A stretch of 64,000 bases of DNA from Euptelea pleiosperma (Eukaryota > Streptophyta > Magnoliopsida > Ranunculales > Eupteleaceae): NCBI GenBank assembly GCA_035048495.1, contig CM068544.1:15494138-15558137 (forward strand), read 5' to 3'. The notes under the pieces were generated by a model that was given only the letters and a program-made list of their open reading frames with translations, had not been told where the DNA came from and searched no databases. This document shows positions 11,510 to 23,609 of this stretch, piece after piece (position 1 is the stretch's first letter; each line of letters starts with the position of its first letter). Position numbers and translations under genes: made by a program.

Positions 11510-11683
11510 AATTAAGTTAGTACTTAAAAGTGGATGTATCTCATTGTCATCCGCTAGGTCATCCACCAGGTCTTCATCATCAGGATGATGTTCATTTGGA
11601 CTGGGAGGATATGGTGGGGTCCCCATGGAACGAAACATATCCGCAAACTGTCGTTGCATTTGCATCGCTATATCCCTCCGCAA
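11510..11683 (-). pseudogene. C-terminal fragment of a CACTA-associated protein
   Basis: The minus strand encodes MQMQRQFADMFRSMG, a Pro-rich stretch (PPYPPSPN) and an acidic tail (DDEDLVDDLADDNE). A Gln/Met-rich helix followed by a Pro and acidic tail is common at the C-terminus of the second protein of plant CACTA elements. The match is by style only; no catalytic domain is present. Upstream coding sequence is cut off at about 11690, where unrelated foldback sequence starts. Confidence 0.4.
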
Positions 11684-11829
11684 CTGCTATGTGTTAATTT
11701 TATTCATTAAGTTACTAGATAAAGTTAATTTTATATTTAGTGTTTTATTCATTGAATCTAATGGGACATGAATATCTCTTACATGCACGAAAATTGGATT
11801 TTGTTATTTTAGGGGTTGAAAATGGATTT

Positions 11830-13157
11830 TGTAAGGAATATTTTCATATTCAATTTGGTAAAGATTCTGTTTGACATAAAAATATTCTTGTAACCATTCC
11901 TACGATCACTAGTGTAGTGTGGAGATGTCGTGGTATGCATATTTTGCCAACTATGTAGAGACTAAAAGACAGAGACAACAAGAATCAGACGATTGACGAC
12001 ATTAGTCATCAGAGTAACTGTCGATTTGCTAGTTAATGATCGTGTACGCTCGATTAGGAAGGTAAGTGACTTAGTGGCCATAAGAGTTAGTTAAAATGAA
12101 CAAAATATAATGGTCAAACTAAGTCATTGGACTGACCCGAGTCTAAGTCAATAAAATTGACTAATGGGGATAGTCCAATCGATTGGACATAGACCAATCG
12201 ATTGGAGACTCTGTGTAATCGATTGGAAGCTACGAGGCAGAATTGGACCTTGCACAAAATTGGTCTTTCTCAGATCCGAAATTCATAGTTCCATCATCCC
12301 ACGTTTTACACAACTCAGGGTCTTGGAATTCTACAAATACAACCCTTCTATGCCTTCTCTAAACACACACAGAGACACATAGTGACTCAATCTTCAAGAG
12401 AGAGAAGAAAATGTTATATTTATTAGAGTGTCCATTCGAAGAGCAAGAAGCTTATTTTCTATTCACATCTTGTGAGCTTATTTTCTTCTTGATCAAAGCC
12501 AAGAGCTTGATCCTTTCCTCAGCTTAGGTCTTACACTTCTATATTCGACCTAGTAGCGTGAGTGTACCAGTATGACTCAACACCATTTGAGCAACTTAGG
12601 GTGTACTGAATCCTTCACCTTCTACAAATGCGGGAGTATTGAGAATTAAGATCAAAAGAGCTGATCGACGGTAGGTTTTGGGTGTACCAAATTGAACAAG
12701 CGGACAAGGCTTCTTGGCTGGAAGGGCGTGCGTGGATTCGTAGCGTTGATTCAGAGAACGTGGACGCATTGGCAGTAGGCCTTGGCTAAGGTTGGATGCT
12801 ATATTTGCAATGGTGCTGCGTAAGTAACCTTTGTTTCGTTTAACTTTTCAATTAGTGATACTTTTCGTCTGGACATGGTCTCATAGTTTTTCCTTGGCTA
12901 TCTCTTGTCTTGTGTGATTGTTTGTTTGTATTCCGCAATCTATTCTGATTAGATCAAACGATGAAAAGAAAATATATTACGGAGGTATATTCGATTTGAG
13001 TTGGTTGTGATAATTTTTTATCAAATAACTAAGGCATGCGATTTTATTTCCTTACCATCATCCAGTAAAACTGCGTAGGTATAAATAATTTTAAATACCT
13101 AATCAACCCCCCTTTCTAGGTATATTGAGTTAAAGAGAACGGACCAGTGAAATTTCA
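11830..13157 (+). repeat. 5' LTR of the family-B copia element
   Basis: It starts TGTAAGGAATATTTTCATA and ends GTGAAATTTCA, 1328 bp. Only three CCAATCGATTGG-type palindromes remain (12176-12225), against four or five in the 3' partner, because of a small deletion. The promoter TATA reads CTACAAATAC where the 3' LTR has CTATAAATAC, so this copy's promoter is damaged. Confidence 0.92.
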
Positions 13158-13159
13158 AT

Positions 13160-13171
13160 TGGTATCAGAGC
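13160..13171 (+). other. Primer-binding site, initiator Met-tRNA type
   Basis: TGGTATCAGAGC starts two bases after the end of the 5' LTR. It is the standard 12-base complement of the 3' end of plant initiator methionine tRNA used by most copia elements. Confidence 0.95.
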
Positions 13172-13247
13172 AGGTATTTCTAGTTAAGATTTAATCACCT
13201 GAATTTAGAATCCTGAGAAACCAGTCCATTTTCATTAATTTGTCAAA

Positions 13248-15204
13248 ATGCAAAGAGAAGGTGGAAATACATCCAGACCTCCATTGTTTGATGGGGAAGA
13301 CTATGCCTATTGGAATGCTAAGATGATGGCTTTTCTAAAGTTCATTGATGAAAGAGTCTGGATGTCCGTAGTGGATGGTTGGTCACCACCCACAATGGAA
13401 GTAGGAGATAAAATCATTCTTAAACCTAAAAATGATTGGACTAAAGAGGACATAGATTGTTGTTGTCTTAATAGCAAAGGGCTAAATGCTGTTTTTAATA
13501 CAGTTGATAAGAATGAGTTTAGAATAAACTCTACTTGTTCCTTAGCTAAAGAAGCATGGGACATTCTTAAAGTCACACATGAAGGAATGTCAGCCGTTAA
13601 GATCTCCAAACTTCAAATGCTGACTTCTAAGTTCGAATCCATGAGAATGGAGGAGAATGATACTTTCACTGAGTTTTATGCCCAACTTAGTGATATTGTG
13701 AACTCTGCACACAACTTGGGTGAGGTCATTCCTGAATCCAAAGTTGTTCAAAAAATTTTGAGATCTTTACCTGATAGATTTCAGGCTAAGATCACTACTA
13801 TTGTGGAGAGCAAAGATGTTGACTCTTTCAAAGTTGATGAGTTGGTTGGGTCTCTACAAACTTATGAGATGAATTTGAGACAACCGAAGAAATCAAAAGG
13901 TATTGCCCTTAAAGTTTCTGAAGCTCAAGATTCTGAGTCGGATGTTGACTTTGAAGTAGAAATGGCATTATTCGTGAAAAAATTCAAAAATTTTTTTGTT
14001 CTAAAAACGATAGGTTTAAGAACAATAAAATGTATGATAAAACTATGGAGCATGCCAAACCTCATGAGAGAGGTAGCAGAAGTGACATGAACCCTAGGGA
14101 AAGCCGCTCAAGCGAACCCCAATGTTTCAAATGTAAGGATTTTGGTCACTTTGCTAATGTGTGCCCAAACAAAGAAGAATATAAGGACTAGGCAAGAGCA
14201 TTCAATGCCACATGGGATGAAGAATCAGAAGATCATTCTGATAATTCAGATAGCAATGAAAAAACTGATAAGTATACAGCTTTTGTTGCTCGTTTCAATA
14301 GTCCCTATGGATCTCATGGAGAGTCTAAGAAAAGTAATGATGAGAGTTCGGAAGACTCTTACAATGTGGACTCAGATGACTTGGCAGTTGGTGTGAAATA
14401 ACTGTATGAGGAATTAATAAAATTCATCAAGGCTAACAAAGTTTTATCTGACAGGGTTAAATGTCTTGACTCTGAAAATGCAGCCTTAGTAATTGACACT
14501 AAAAAATTAAAAGTGTTGATTACTGATTTAGAACAAGAGAATGAGTCTCTGCTGAAAAGGAACAAGTCACTAAAATGTGAATTCCAAACTTGCATGACAC
14601 GTAAGGAATCCCTAGAGAATGAGCTTCTTAAATCAAAGAGGTATGTGTCCGGATTCTCATCCAGCTTTGCAAAGCTTGATGAGATTCTTCGTGTGGAAAA
14701 AGTCTATGGAGACAAATAGGGTTTGGGTTACAAAAACAATCAAGAAAAAAGGTCTTCCTCTAAGACAATTTTTGTTAAAGCCCAAGCTATTCCTACTCAG
14801 ATCAATGACCCAATCAAAATTGTCAAAAGCAATCGTCAGTGCAAGTACTATAAAAATATAGGTCATGTGATTAGAGACTGTCACAAGTTGAGAAGAGGAC
14901 ATCAAAATCCTCTAGAAAAAATGGTGAATACCATTCAGAATGTGAAAAGTCAGAGATTTCCTATGAAGACACATTATAAGATAAATTATTTGGATATGCT
15001 ATGTAGGAAGATGAAAGACCTACTGGAAAGGTCTAGAGAATTAATCAAGGAGATTGAGTCCCTTGAGAAATTCAAACAACCTCAGAGTTATGTAACTCAA
15101 AAGAGGAGAGATCCTAAGAGGATTGATCTGCCCACCAAAATCACATCTGTGTGGGTTAGGAAAGATTCTCTGAAGCAGAAATGTTCGACTATATCCTATT
15201 TTTG
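13248..15204 (+). pseudogene. gag: Copia gag (capsid and nucleocapsid) relic
   Basis: It starts at ATG 13248 with a typical plant copia Gag N-terminus (PPLFDGEDYAYWNAKM). A capsid region follows with HEGMSAVKISKLQ, FESMRMEENDTFTEFYAQL and KILRSLPDRFQAK. A frameshift near 13990 moves the frame; the first frame closes at 14090. In the new frame a perfect CX2CX4HX4C zinc knuckle lies at 14123-14164 (CFKCKDFGHFANVC). An acidic Ser/Asp region and a coiled coil (about 14407-14700) follow. A second knuckle at 14840-14881 has lost its second Cys (CKYYKNIGHVIRDC, TGT to TAT). In-frame stops occur near 14189, 14398 and 14717. Coding ends about 15204, just before solo LTR A1. Gag would coat the RNA and form particles; this copy cannot make the full protein. 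Confidence 0.9.
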
Positions 15205-15213
15205 AGCAGTATG

Positions 15214-17782
15214 TGATATTCGCTCAAAAGTGCTTATTTTAAGCAATTATCCTTTTAGCGTTATTGCACTCTCTTACGTAAAATGCTCTATTTATCTATT
15301 TTTCTACGTAAGAGTCTATTTCATTGCACAGAACACACTTTTCTGGACGAAATGGTATATTTGCTTGCATTAACCGCATTTCTGAAAGTCTAGGTATAAA
15401 GACGTTATGATCAAGTCTCATTACATGCTTTTTTGTTGCAGAAAACTTGATCGGGCTATTCTCGAGAATTGCGGGCCCACGATCAACCACAAAGCCTAAT
15501 ATCAAAGCTTGAAGAGCCACAGGCTATGACTATAAGATATGGGCCAAATATGGGTTGAATAAGAGGACCAAAAAGCCAGCCCAAAGAACGAAGAGAGTAG
15601 GAGAGCAGATGACCAAGAGACGGACCAAAGCATTTAAAGCCACATGAGTCAACAAGGAATGATGGTCTACTCTACTGGAGAAGTGTGAGGATGGTCACAG
15701 TGAAGACCAGGATTCTAGACCCTCTGCCAATATTTTTATCTCTATTTTCTGATATTTTCTATCTCCTCCCCCTAATTTTCTATCTCATCTCTCCTTATTC
15801 TCTCTCTCTTCATCTCTCGGTCCTCGGATCTACTGACCTAACCCCAGAACTCCTGTCCGTTGGCTCTGTCTCATCTCCCTTAGCTTTTTGACCGTTGGAT
15901 CTCTCTAGATCCGTCGATCTACCAATCTGGGTCCCAATCAAGTCACCATCCATCCGATCGTCATCAAATTGTCTGTCACATCATCTTGTGAGACGATGGA
16001 CATCATCAATCCTTATGGACCAGTAGCCGGGCCCATCATCATCGACCCGTGGCCCGACCATTTAGTGGACTTCGCGATTTTCAAATGCTTTAAATTAATT
16101 ATTTTTAAATAAAAAAGGGGGGTCCACTAAATGGGGAAATTCCCCAAAGAAAAGTAAGGTTTTATTTCAAAAAAAATAATAATATTTTTTTATTTCAAAA
16201 AAATCCCTAATTTTCATTAATAGAAACTAGGGAGCTTTAAAAGGGGAGAAGAGAGGGTTCTTTGGAACCCTAATCCCTCTCCCATCTTCTGATTTCCTCC
16301 CCCCAAAACCTCTTGCTTCTTCTTCCCCTCTCTTTTGGGCAGTTTTCCTCTTCTTCTCCACCTTCTTCTTCATCTTCTTCACCACGTTATTACCAGAGTT
16401 GCAGGCTGCAACTCCGGCCGATCAAGAACTCTCCCACGCCCCCATCAAACCCTAAGCCGTCCACCTCTCCTTCACTCCATTCTCTCTTAGAGCTGCCCCC
16501 ATCCAGCCGTTCTTTCCACATCTCTTCCACGCTTCTCCCTCTCCATCCATCATCGCTCATCACCACTTCACCGACGTTCCCCTACTAGCACCACCTTCAA
16601 CGGTGGTGCACCTCCACGGGTTACCGCACCACCACGTCTCCATCCAACCTGCAAGTGAACAGCCGTGGGTCACCTCCTCCTCACTAAAGTGATGCTCCCT
16701 TTTCTTCTTCCTTGCACAGTCAGCTCATCACCGCCTGCAACTCCAACCTATCGTGGAGATCAGCGCCACTTGCAGCCTTGAAGGACTATAGCTCCTTGCC
16801 GCTTCACCCCTAGAAGCTAATTCCAATCATCGCCGTGTCCACTTCTTGTTTGGACGTTGGAGAACCAGTCTGCCCCACCAAAAACCAGCGCCCCTCCCTT
16901 CTTCTCTACGGCTTGTTATCCTTTTGGGGAACTGCCTCCAACAGCTCAAGATCTCTAAAATGTAGAGCCGTTTGTACCTACTGGTTTCAAAATGCCATTA
17001 CCTTGCTGCTGCCATTCACCATAATCACCACTAACCTACGTGTGGGAGTACCTCCTTCAATTCGTCTTCTCCATAACCTGCTGGAGAGAAATCATCCCAT
17101 GTGCTACCTCTCTCACCTAACCATCTACGAGTTTGTTGGGTGCTCCACCGTTTTGCACTCCCACGGGATGCACACCCACACCACCAACCGTTCCTCCATC
17201 TCCAGGCAACACTGTCCAACCCGTTCAGCCAAGACCTCATCTTCATGAGCCTTTGATTCCATCATTAGCACCACCTTGGCCGGCTTTCCCCATCATGGTA
17301 AGTCTCTCTCTAGATCATCTTCACCTTCTCTCTCTAATTTTCTATCTCTAGCCTCCTAATTTCTCTCTCTAATTTTCATGCCAATTTTTTATTGCTTTTT
17401 AGTTAGGAATTTTTCATTCAAGCAATGTATTTCTTTTAGTTTAATTTGATTAATAAAATAGTTTGTTTTCAATTCAATTTATTATCTTTATTATTTCATA
17501 TGCTTTCGATGGTCCATAAATTCTCTCTTTAAAAATATCATGTTTTAAAGCGAACTACCACTTTCACCCCTCCATCCTTTCTTTTTAACAATTTCTGTAG
17601 AAAATTTTGTTATTTCATGCTCTAAATCGCTCTTATCCGACTAATCCCGAGTGCGGATTGACATCCGACACGAGCCACTGTGCAAAACCTGTGATTTTTA
17701 CAAGAAATAATGTCTCGGATAATTACAAATGTGTTGAGATTAGGGTTTCCGTAACCAACGACGCGAAAAAACCCTACTTTCA
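15214..17782 (+). mobile_element. Solo LTR of family A (copy A1)
   Basis: It begins TGATATTCGCTCAAAAGTGC and ends AACCCTACTTTCA. Perfect 5-bp duplications GTATG flank it (15209-15213 and 17783-17787). No internal retroelement sequence remains, so it is a solo LTR made by LTR-LTR recombination, 2569 bp long. U3-like sequence is followed by a weak TATA (CTTTAAAAGGGG, about 16233), then a CT-rich leader with a near-perfect hairpin (16393-16417), and splice-donor-like GGTAAGTCTCTC near 17296. Superfamily is unknown: 5-bp duplications and TG..CA ends fit both copia and gypsy. The Pro/Ser-rich ORFs in the leader are compositional. Confidence 0.92.
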
Positions 17783-19079
17783 GTATGCTCTCTATCCCTT
17801 CGTGCTCTCCATTCTTATTTTTTTTAGGGATATTTTTTTTGCTTTGTTTTGAAGAATAAAAATTGAAGATATTTCAGAAAATCAAAAGATCAATTGTATA
17901 GAAGAATGTTGAAACTATTATTTGATTATACGATTTTGATGAGTAGTAATTTCTGAGAACATTCGAAGAAAAAGAACTTAACTGTTAGTAAAATTTTGCT
18001 AATTTGTGTATTATATCTTTTAATTATTATGTTTTTTCAAGTTTTACTAATATGCATTAGAAGATTATTGAAATAGTATATCTCACATTCACATGCACAC
18101 TGATTATTTCTGTGAGAATGTATTTGATAGAGGTATGAAATCTTGTATTATTGGAATTAGGAATAAAATAATATTGATTATAACTTCAAATTAGTAGTGT
18201 TCCTGCCTTCAGTTGATTTTGAAACTGCACTATAGTCGATTGTTGGCTTGCCAATGAGAGTTATTATTCTAAGAAAACGGCTACCTCCACTAAAATTAGA
18301 GTGAAAGCCATCTGTATGACCCTATTTGAAATTGAAATCTGATTCTCATTGCTGCAGAAAAGGGCTACCTACATGGAGAGTGAAAGCTACCTATATTCAA
18401 AGTGAATAAAAAGGGTGTAAAAGACAGCCAATTTGCTAGAAAATTCTTATCCTTCAGTAAATACCTGTATATAAGAGAGTATGTGAGATCCCTTAATAAC
18501 TCTAATGAGAATTTTATGATTGGATATAGGATACCTCCAGATTCTGATATTTATGAGAAATTATTGCTAAAATCTTATCTGGTACCACAGATGGACTCAG
18601 ATTACTTACACTTGATGATATTACTGTTGATATTTGAATCTATGATTACTAGTGATTTGTGCCTTACGCTAATCTCTAAAAGAATTAATATTTCTGATGA
18701 AACAAAAGATTGAACTACGTGTTAGTTAATTCTCTTCAATAAGAATCAGTGTTTAGTGCTTATCAAGATTGACTTCATGAAGTGAATTATAATATTTTTC
18801 TGGCGTATTATCTTTTCTTGAAAAGTTTTAAAAATGATTTTGGCTTGAAAAGATTTATTTGGGGGTCTTGGAAAATGAGTCCATTGGTTTTCAAAAGTTA
18901 AAATTTTTTTTTCTTCCCCCGGACTAGTCCAATCGATTGGCCACTTAGCCCAATCGATTGGACAGTGCGACGTTTAGTTTTTATAAAATCCAAAATGGGT
19001 AATTTTCAATTCCAATCGATCCAATCACCTCCCAGATTTTTCCCAATCAATCGCATGTGCCCGATCTACAGTTCCCATA
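17783..19079 (+). other. Internal copia sequence with no recognisable pol
   Basis: This is the stretch between gag and the env-like ORF where protease, integrase, RT and RNase H should lie in an autonomous element. It is AT-rich and stop-dense in all frames. The only frame over 100 codons (18402-18713) has no motif I recognise. Two CCAATCGATTGG-like palindromes (18928-18965), the same motif as in the LTR, lie just before the env-like region. Confidence 0.75.
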
Positions 19080-20445
19080 AGGTTTTGTGGAGCGATTCTC
19101 TCAATTTCTAATTTTCTACTTCACCCTCTTTGTTGGGACTTTGGGGAGTTTGTGAGCAAAAATAGAGGTATTTTGGTATTTTCTTTCATTTTTGGTGCTT
19201 ATGGCGACTAATCCTCATTGTAGAAGAGCTATTGTGGTCTCAGAAGAGAATAGTGCCGACGAAGAACCCCTGGTTCAAAGGAGCCAATCTTGCGCAAAAT
19301 GAGGTGGTCGACTCAGTGGTTCGCAACACTTAGAGCGGGGTAAATCATCCAGAGGACCTAGGAGAGCTCATTCCTGGGGTCATTTCGGTCATACCGATAT
19401 CCTTCAGTAAGTATTCCCATTTCCCCGTTCATTTTTGATTATGCTAGAGATCATTTTGAGCATTTTTCTGATCGTGAATTCACTACTGAGCGAGTAGTTG
19501 AATTTAGCACTATTTTGGGTACTATGGTTCATTCATTGTTTGTATCTAGCGAGTAGGTTCCTATCACTCGATTGACTATTTCATTTTATCCTGTCTTGGT
19601 TAAACTCTTTTATGCCAACATGCACTCCATTCAGTGTGATGACCCGAGTGAGCTATCCTTTCAGATTTATGTCTCTAGGGCTTACCTGACTATTACACCT
19701 GATCTGATTTCTACCTTGTTGGACATACCTCATCCTCCTACCTTATATGAGTTCATTCCTAGGACTCGTGAGATGACGACTGCTAGAGTCACCTTGACCG
19801 AGACTCTCATAGGGCAGTTATTTGATTGGAGTACTTTCATTCCTCTTACATCTCTTCTCCCTGAGTATCATTTGTTGCACCTCATCTGTGGGTACAACAT
19901 TGATCCACCTGGCCATGGGGCAGAGGTGAACATTGATCGTCTTTAGCTTCTCTACCATCTTGGCACTGGATTTGTCATTGACCTTCCGAGGTTCATATTT
20001 AGAGCCATGGTTAGAGCGGGTAGCTAGTTGGCTAACCATCCGTGTCTTCCATTTCCTCTACTGGTGAGCTCTATCCTACTTCACCTGGATGTACCAATTC
20101 GAGTTACTGAGGAGGTCTGCTTTCCCATAGGCCTATTGGACCTTCGATTATCAGGAATAGTATGTCTCAGGTTCGGAGAGTAACTGATGTACCTCCACAT
20201 TTTGACGAGATGTTCGATGAGGACTTGGGAGATGATACCGAGCAGGGTGGTCAGTAGACAGATACTGAGATGCATCCTCCAGAGCCACATCCATCCTTTG
20301 TCCAGCCTCTAGAGATGCCTGCCCCTTACTCCCTTGAGTCTCTTCATCATCAGATGGTGGGATTCGACCAGTGACTCATAGCGCATGAGGAGCGGACGGC
20401 TTAGAGCTTTCACTATTTAGAGGAGGGACAAGAAAGGATGTCGGG
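19080..20445 (+). pseudogene. Env-like ORF relic, interrupted by solo LTR A2
   Basis: A plausible start at ATG 19201 opens MATNPHCRRAIVVSEEN, then breaks within about 35 codons. The conserved part is open at 19572-19946: LFYANMHSIQCDDPSEL, YLTITPDLISTLLDIP, IPLTSLLPEYHLLHLICG, YNIDPPGHGAEVNIDRL. It continues past a stop with LLYHLGTGFVIDLPRF and LVSSILLHLDVPI. It is homologous to 4293-5140 and resembles the envelope-like or putative plant transposon family found after pol in some Sirevirus-type elements. That identity is inferred. No signal peptide or transmembrane helix is evident. Coding sequence resumes at 23348 beyond LTR A2. Multiple stops and frameshifts make it non-functional. Confidence 0.65.
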
Positions 20446-23347
20446 TGAAAGTAGGTTTTTTCCCGCGTCGTTGGTCACGAAAACCCTAATCTCAACACAT
20501 TTGTAATTAATCCGATTCTTTTTCTCTGCAAAAATTAAGAATTCTAGCATAGTGGAAAGTCAGAGTCGAATCCGCACTCGGGATTAGTGAACGTGCAGTA
20601 AAAAACATAAAATGACGGACTTTCTTAATAGAAATTGATGGAAATGATGGTGGGGTGAGAGTGGTGATTGAAATGGTCTTTAAAACATTATTTGTTGTGA
20701 TTTTAGAGAGAGAATGCTATAAATATCAAGAGCATTAAGAACATAGATAAAGTAAAGCATGAAAGGTGACCTATTACAATCAAGTAATAATGAAAACTAA
20801 AATTTATTCAAAGTAATTAAAAGTCTTACAATATTTGCTGGAACTACACTAAGTTAAGAAAGCAACAATGAGAGAGAGAGAAATAAAGAAAAAGAAGAGA
20901 GAGATTGTAGAGAGAGAAAGTGACTAAAAGGATCTAGAGAGAGAGAAGTAGAGAGAGAAAGAGAGGAAAGGAGAGAGAAACTTACCACGATCTTACCATT
21001 GGAAGGGAATCGACCATTGGATTAGCCTTGGGATGAATCAGTGGGTCGGATTATTGACCAAAGCGGTCCGCAGCGTGTTGGGTGCATGATGCAGTTAGAG
21101 TGGCTGGTTGCACATGGTGTGGAAGGCGGAGTTTTCATCGGTGCTCATGGAGAACATCAGTTTAGGGATCATGATGGTGACCACAACAAGGGACGGTGGT
21201 GTGGAGGTGAAGCCATGGGGGGTTGATGGTGGTGCAAGCTGTGGAACGCCACCACGGTTGCTGTTTGGAGAGGAGAATCACCACCAATCCGTTGAGGTTT
21301 CCAGGCGGCACAGAGTCGTGGAGTGATGGATGTGGAGACCGGTTGTTCAGCAAGGATGGAGAACGGTAGGGGCGATCTCCTTCACTTATTCATCTTCTTA
21401 TCTTCTTTTTCTTCTTTTTCTCTTTTTTTTTTTTTAAATTTTCTGCTGGTTTTTCTTTTGGCTTGGAAGAAAACGGTCAAGAAGAAGAAGAGGGTGACGG
21501 CAGGTCTACAAATAATGATGATGAGAGGTGGTTGGATGCACGGCCTGGTTCGATGCTGAAGAAAAGAACGGCTAGCAGTGGGGTGCCGGTGATGAAGAAG
21601 ATGTAGTTGAGGACGGTTTAGCAAACCGTTGAGAGGAGCAGCAACCACATCAAGAAGACGTCAATGGGAAGACGTGGTGAAGAAGAGGAGGCAGGAGACG
21701 GCTATGGAGAGGGGTGGCTGGAGTTGGAGACGATCCAGTAGGTAAGTGGTAGTATTGTGGTGATGTGGCGCTGACTGGTGTACAAGAAGAAGAGGGAGAG
21801 GCGGTGATGCAAGCAGCAAGGTAAGGTGGACAGGTTCTATCCTTCTTCTTCTTCTTCTTTTTCTTTTCTCTTTCTTTCTTATGGGTGAGAGCGGCTGAGA
21901 TGGAGGAGGAGAAGTGGAGAGGAGAGGGAAGATGCTGGAGGTGTTGTTGTTGTGGGCGGAGAAGGGCGGAGAAGCACGGTAGAAGGTGAGCGATGTGCAG
22001 CGGCGGTGGAGCTCGTGAGAAGAGGAGGCAGCAGCAACTTTGAAAGGAGGATGGCAGGAGCTCGTGAGAGGAGGAGGTAGCAGCAGCTGCTGCAAGGCAG
22101 AAGGAGGGGGGCGTTGCCGACCGGAGTTGCAGGCTGCAACTCCGGTAAGAGATGAAGAAGATGACGAAGAAGAGGCAAGGGAAGGGGAAGAAGAGGAGAA
22201 GAACGATTGAGAAAAGAAGGAGGAGAAGGGGGAAGGGTTTTGGGGAGGAGAGGAGGAGAGGGGAGAGGGATTAGGGTTCGAACGAACCCCTCTCCTTCTC
22301 ATTTTAAAGCTCCTTATTTCCATTAATGGAAATAGGGTATTTTTGAAATAAAAAAATAATTTTTTTTTTTTTAAGTAAAAATCTACTTTTCTATGGGGAA
22401 TCTCCCCAATTAGTGGACCCCCCATTTTTTTGAAATTTAATTAAAATTCTTTGGAATTTCACGGGGTCCACTAACTGGTCGGACAGCGGGTCGATGATGA
22501 TGGGCCCGGCTACTGGCCCACATGGATTTGTGATGTCCATTGTCTCACAAGATGATGTGACAGACGGTCTAATGGCGATCGGATGGATGGTGACTTGATT
22601 GGGACTCAGATTGGTGGATCGACGGATCTAGAGAGATCCAACGGTCCGATTGAAGATCCAATGGTCCGATGGAAGATCCAACGGTCAGAAAGCTAAGGGA
22701 GATGAGATACAGCCGATGGGCAGGAGTTCTGAGGTTAGGTCAGTAGATTCGAGGACCAAGAGATGAAGAGAGAGAGAGAATAAGGAGAGATGAGAGAGAA
22801 AGTATCAAAAAATAGAGAGAAAAGCACTGGCGGAGGGTCTGGAACCCTGGTCTTCACTGTGACCATCCTCACGCTTCTCCAGTAGAGTCGACTATCATTC
22901 TTTGCTGACTCATGTGGCTTTAAACACTTTGGTCCGTCTCTTGGTCATTGGCTCTCCTACTCTCTTCGTTCTTTGGGCCGACTTTTTGGTCCTCTTATTC
23001 AGCCCATATTTGGCCCATATCTTCTAGTCATAGCCTGTGGGCTCTTTAAGCTTTGATAATGGGCTTTCCTGATAGATGTGGGCTTGCAAGTCTCGAGAAT
23101 TGTCCCATCGGGGTATCCTGCGATAGAAGAAGCGCGTAATGAGACTCTATCAGAATGACTACATGTCTAGACTTCTGAAAATGTATTTAATGCATGCAAA
23201 TATACCATTTTGTCCAGAAAAGTGTGTTCTACGCAACAAAAGAGACTCTTACATAGAAAAGTAGATAAATAGAGCATTTTAACGTAGGAGAATGCAATAA
23301 CGCTAAAAGGATAATTGCTTAAAATAAGCACTTTTGAGCGAATATCA
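20446..23347 (-). mobile_element. Solo LTR of family A, reverse orientation (copy A2)
   Basis: It reads TGAAAGTAGG at the left and GCGAATATCA at the right, the reverse complement of the A1 ends. Perfect 5-bp duplications TCGGG flank it (20441-20445 and 23348-23352). Length is 2902 bp, about 330 bp longer than A1. The interrupted env-like sequence joins across it when compared with 5200-5330. A perfect hairpin with 12-bp arms (CCGGAGTTGCAG) and a one-base centre lies at 22121-22145. The long Pro/Ser-rich minus ORF (21661-22425) covers the CT-rich leader and is not conserved in the other copies. Confidence 0.93.
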
Positions 23348-23609
23348 TCGGGCTCTATGTATGATATGCAGCGTTACATGGAGTATCAGTTTACCATGAT
23401 GGGCATTGGACAACATCCACCAACTCATGGTCCCGATCAGCATGATGGTACTGGTCCATTTACATAGACTCCCAGAGAGAGACGTTTTGAGAGTTATCGG
23501 GTATTTTTATTTTTGTTATTATTGTACACCGATAAACTCAGATTATGTATGGTTATACTCTGCTTGTGTTACTTATGTGTTATAGGGTATAAACTAAAAT
23601 TTCGATATC
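23348..23609 (+). pseudogene. Env-like relic, 3' tail and untranslated sequence
   Basis: This continues the env-like region after the A2 insertion. It aligns with 5245-5470 (GCGTTACATGGAGTA, GGACAACATCCA, CATGATGGTAC, GATAAACTCAG). It is out of frame and short. It ends where a minus-strand copia LTR begins. Confidence 0.6.

Noticed and set aside
18402..18713. 103-codon frame where copia pol should be
   Set aside because: No protease, integrase, RT or RNase H motif in it or its neighbouring frames; AT-rich composition matches surrounding non-coding DNA.
20860..20980. GAGAGA-rich stretch as a possible GAGA regulatory element
   Set aside because: It is the reverse of the CT-rich part of LTR A2 and recurs in every family-A copy, so it is part of the element and not a separate site.
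21661..22425. 254-codon open frame on the minus strand, the longest after gag and the PMD frame
   Set aside because: It is Ser/Pro/Leu low-complexity sequence from the CT-rich leader of LTR A2. The homologous stretches in A1 and A3 do not keep the frame.
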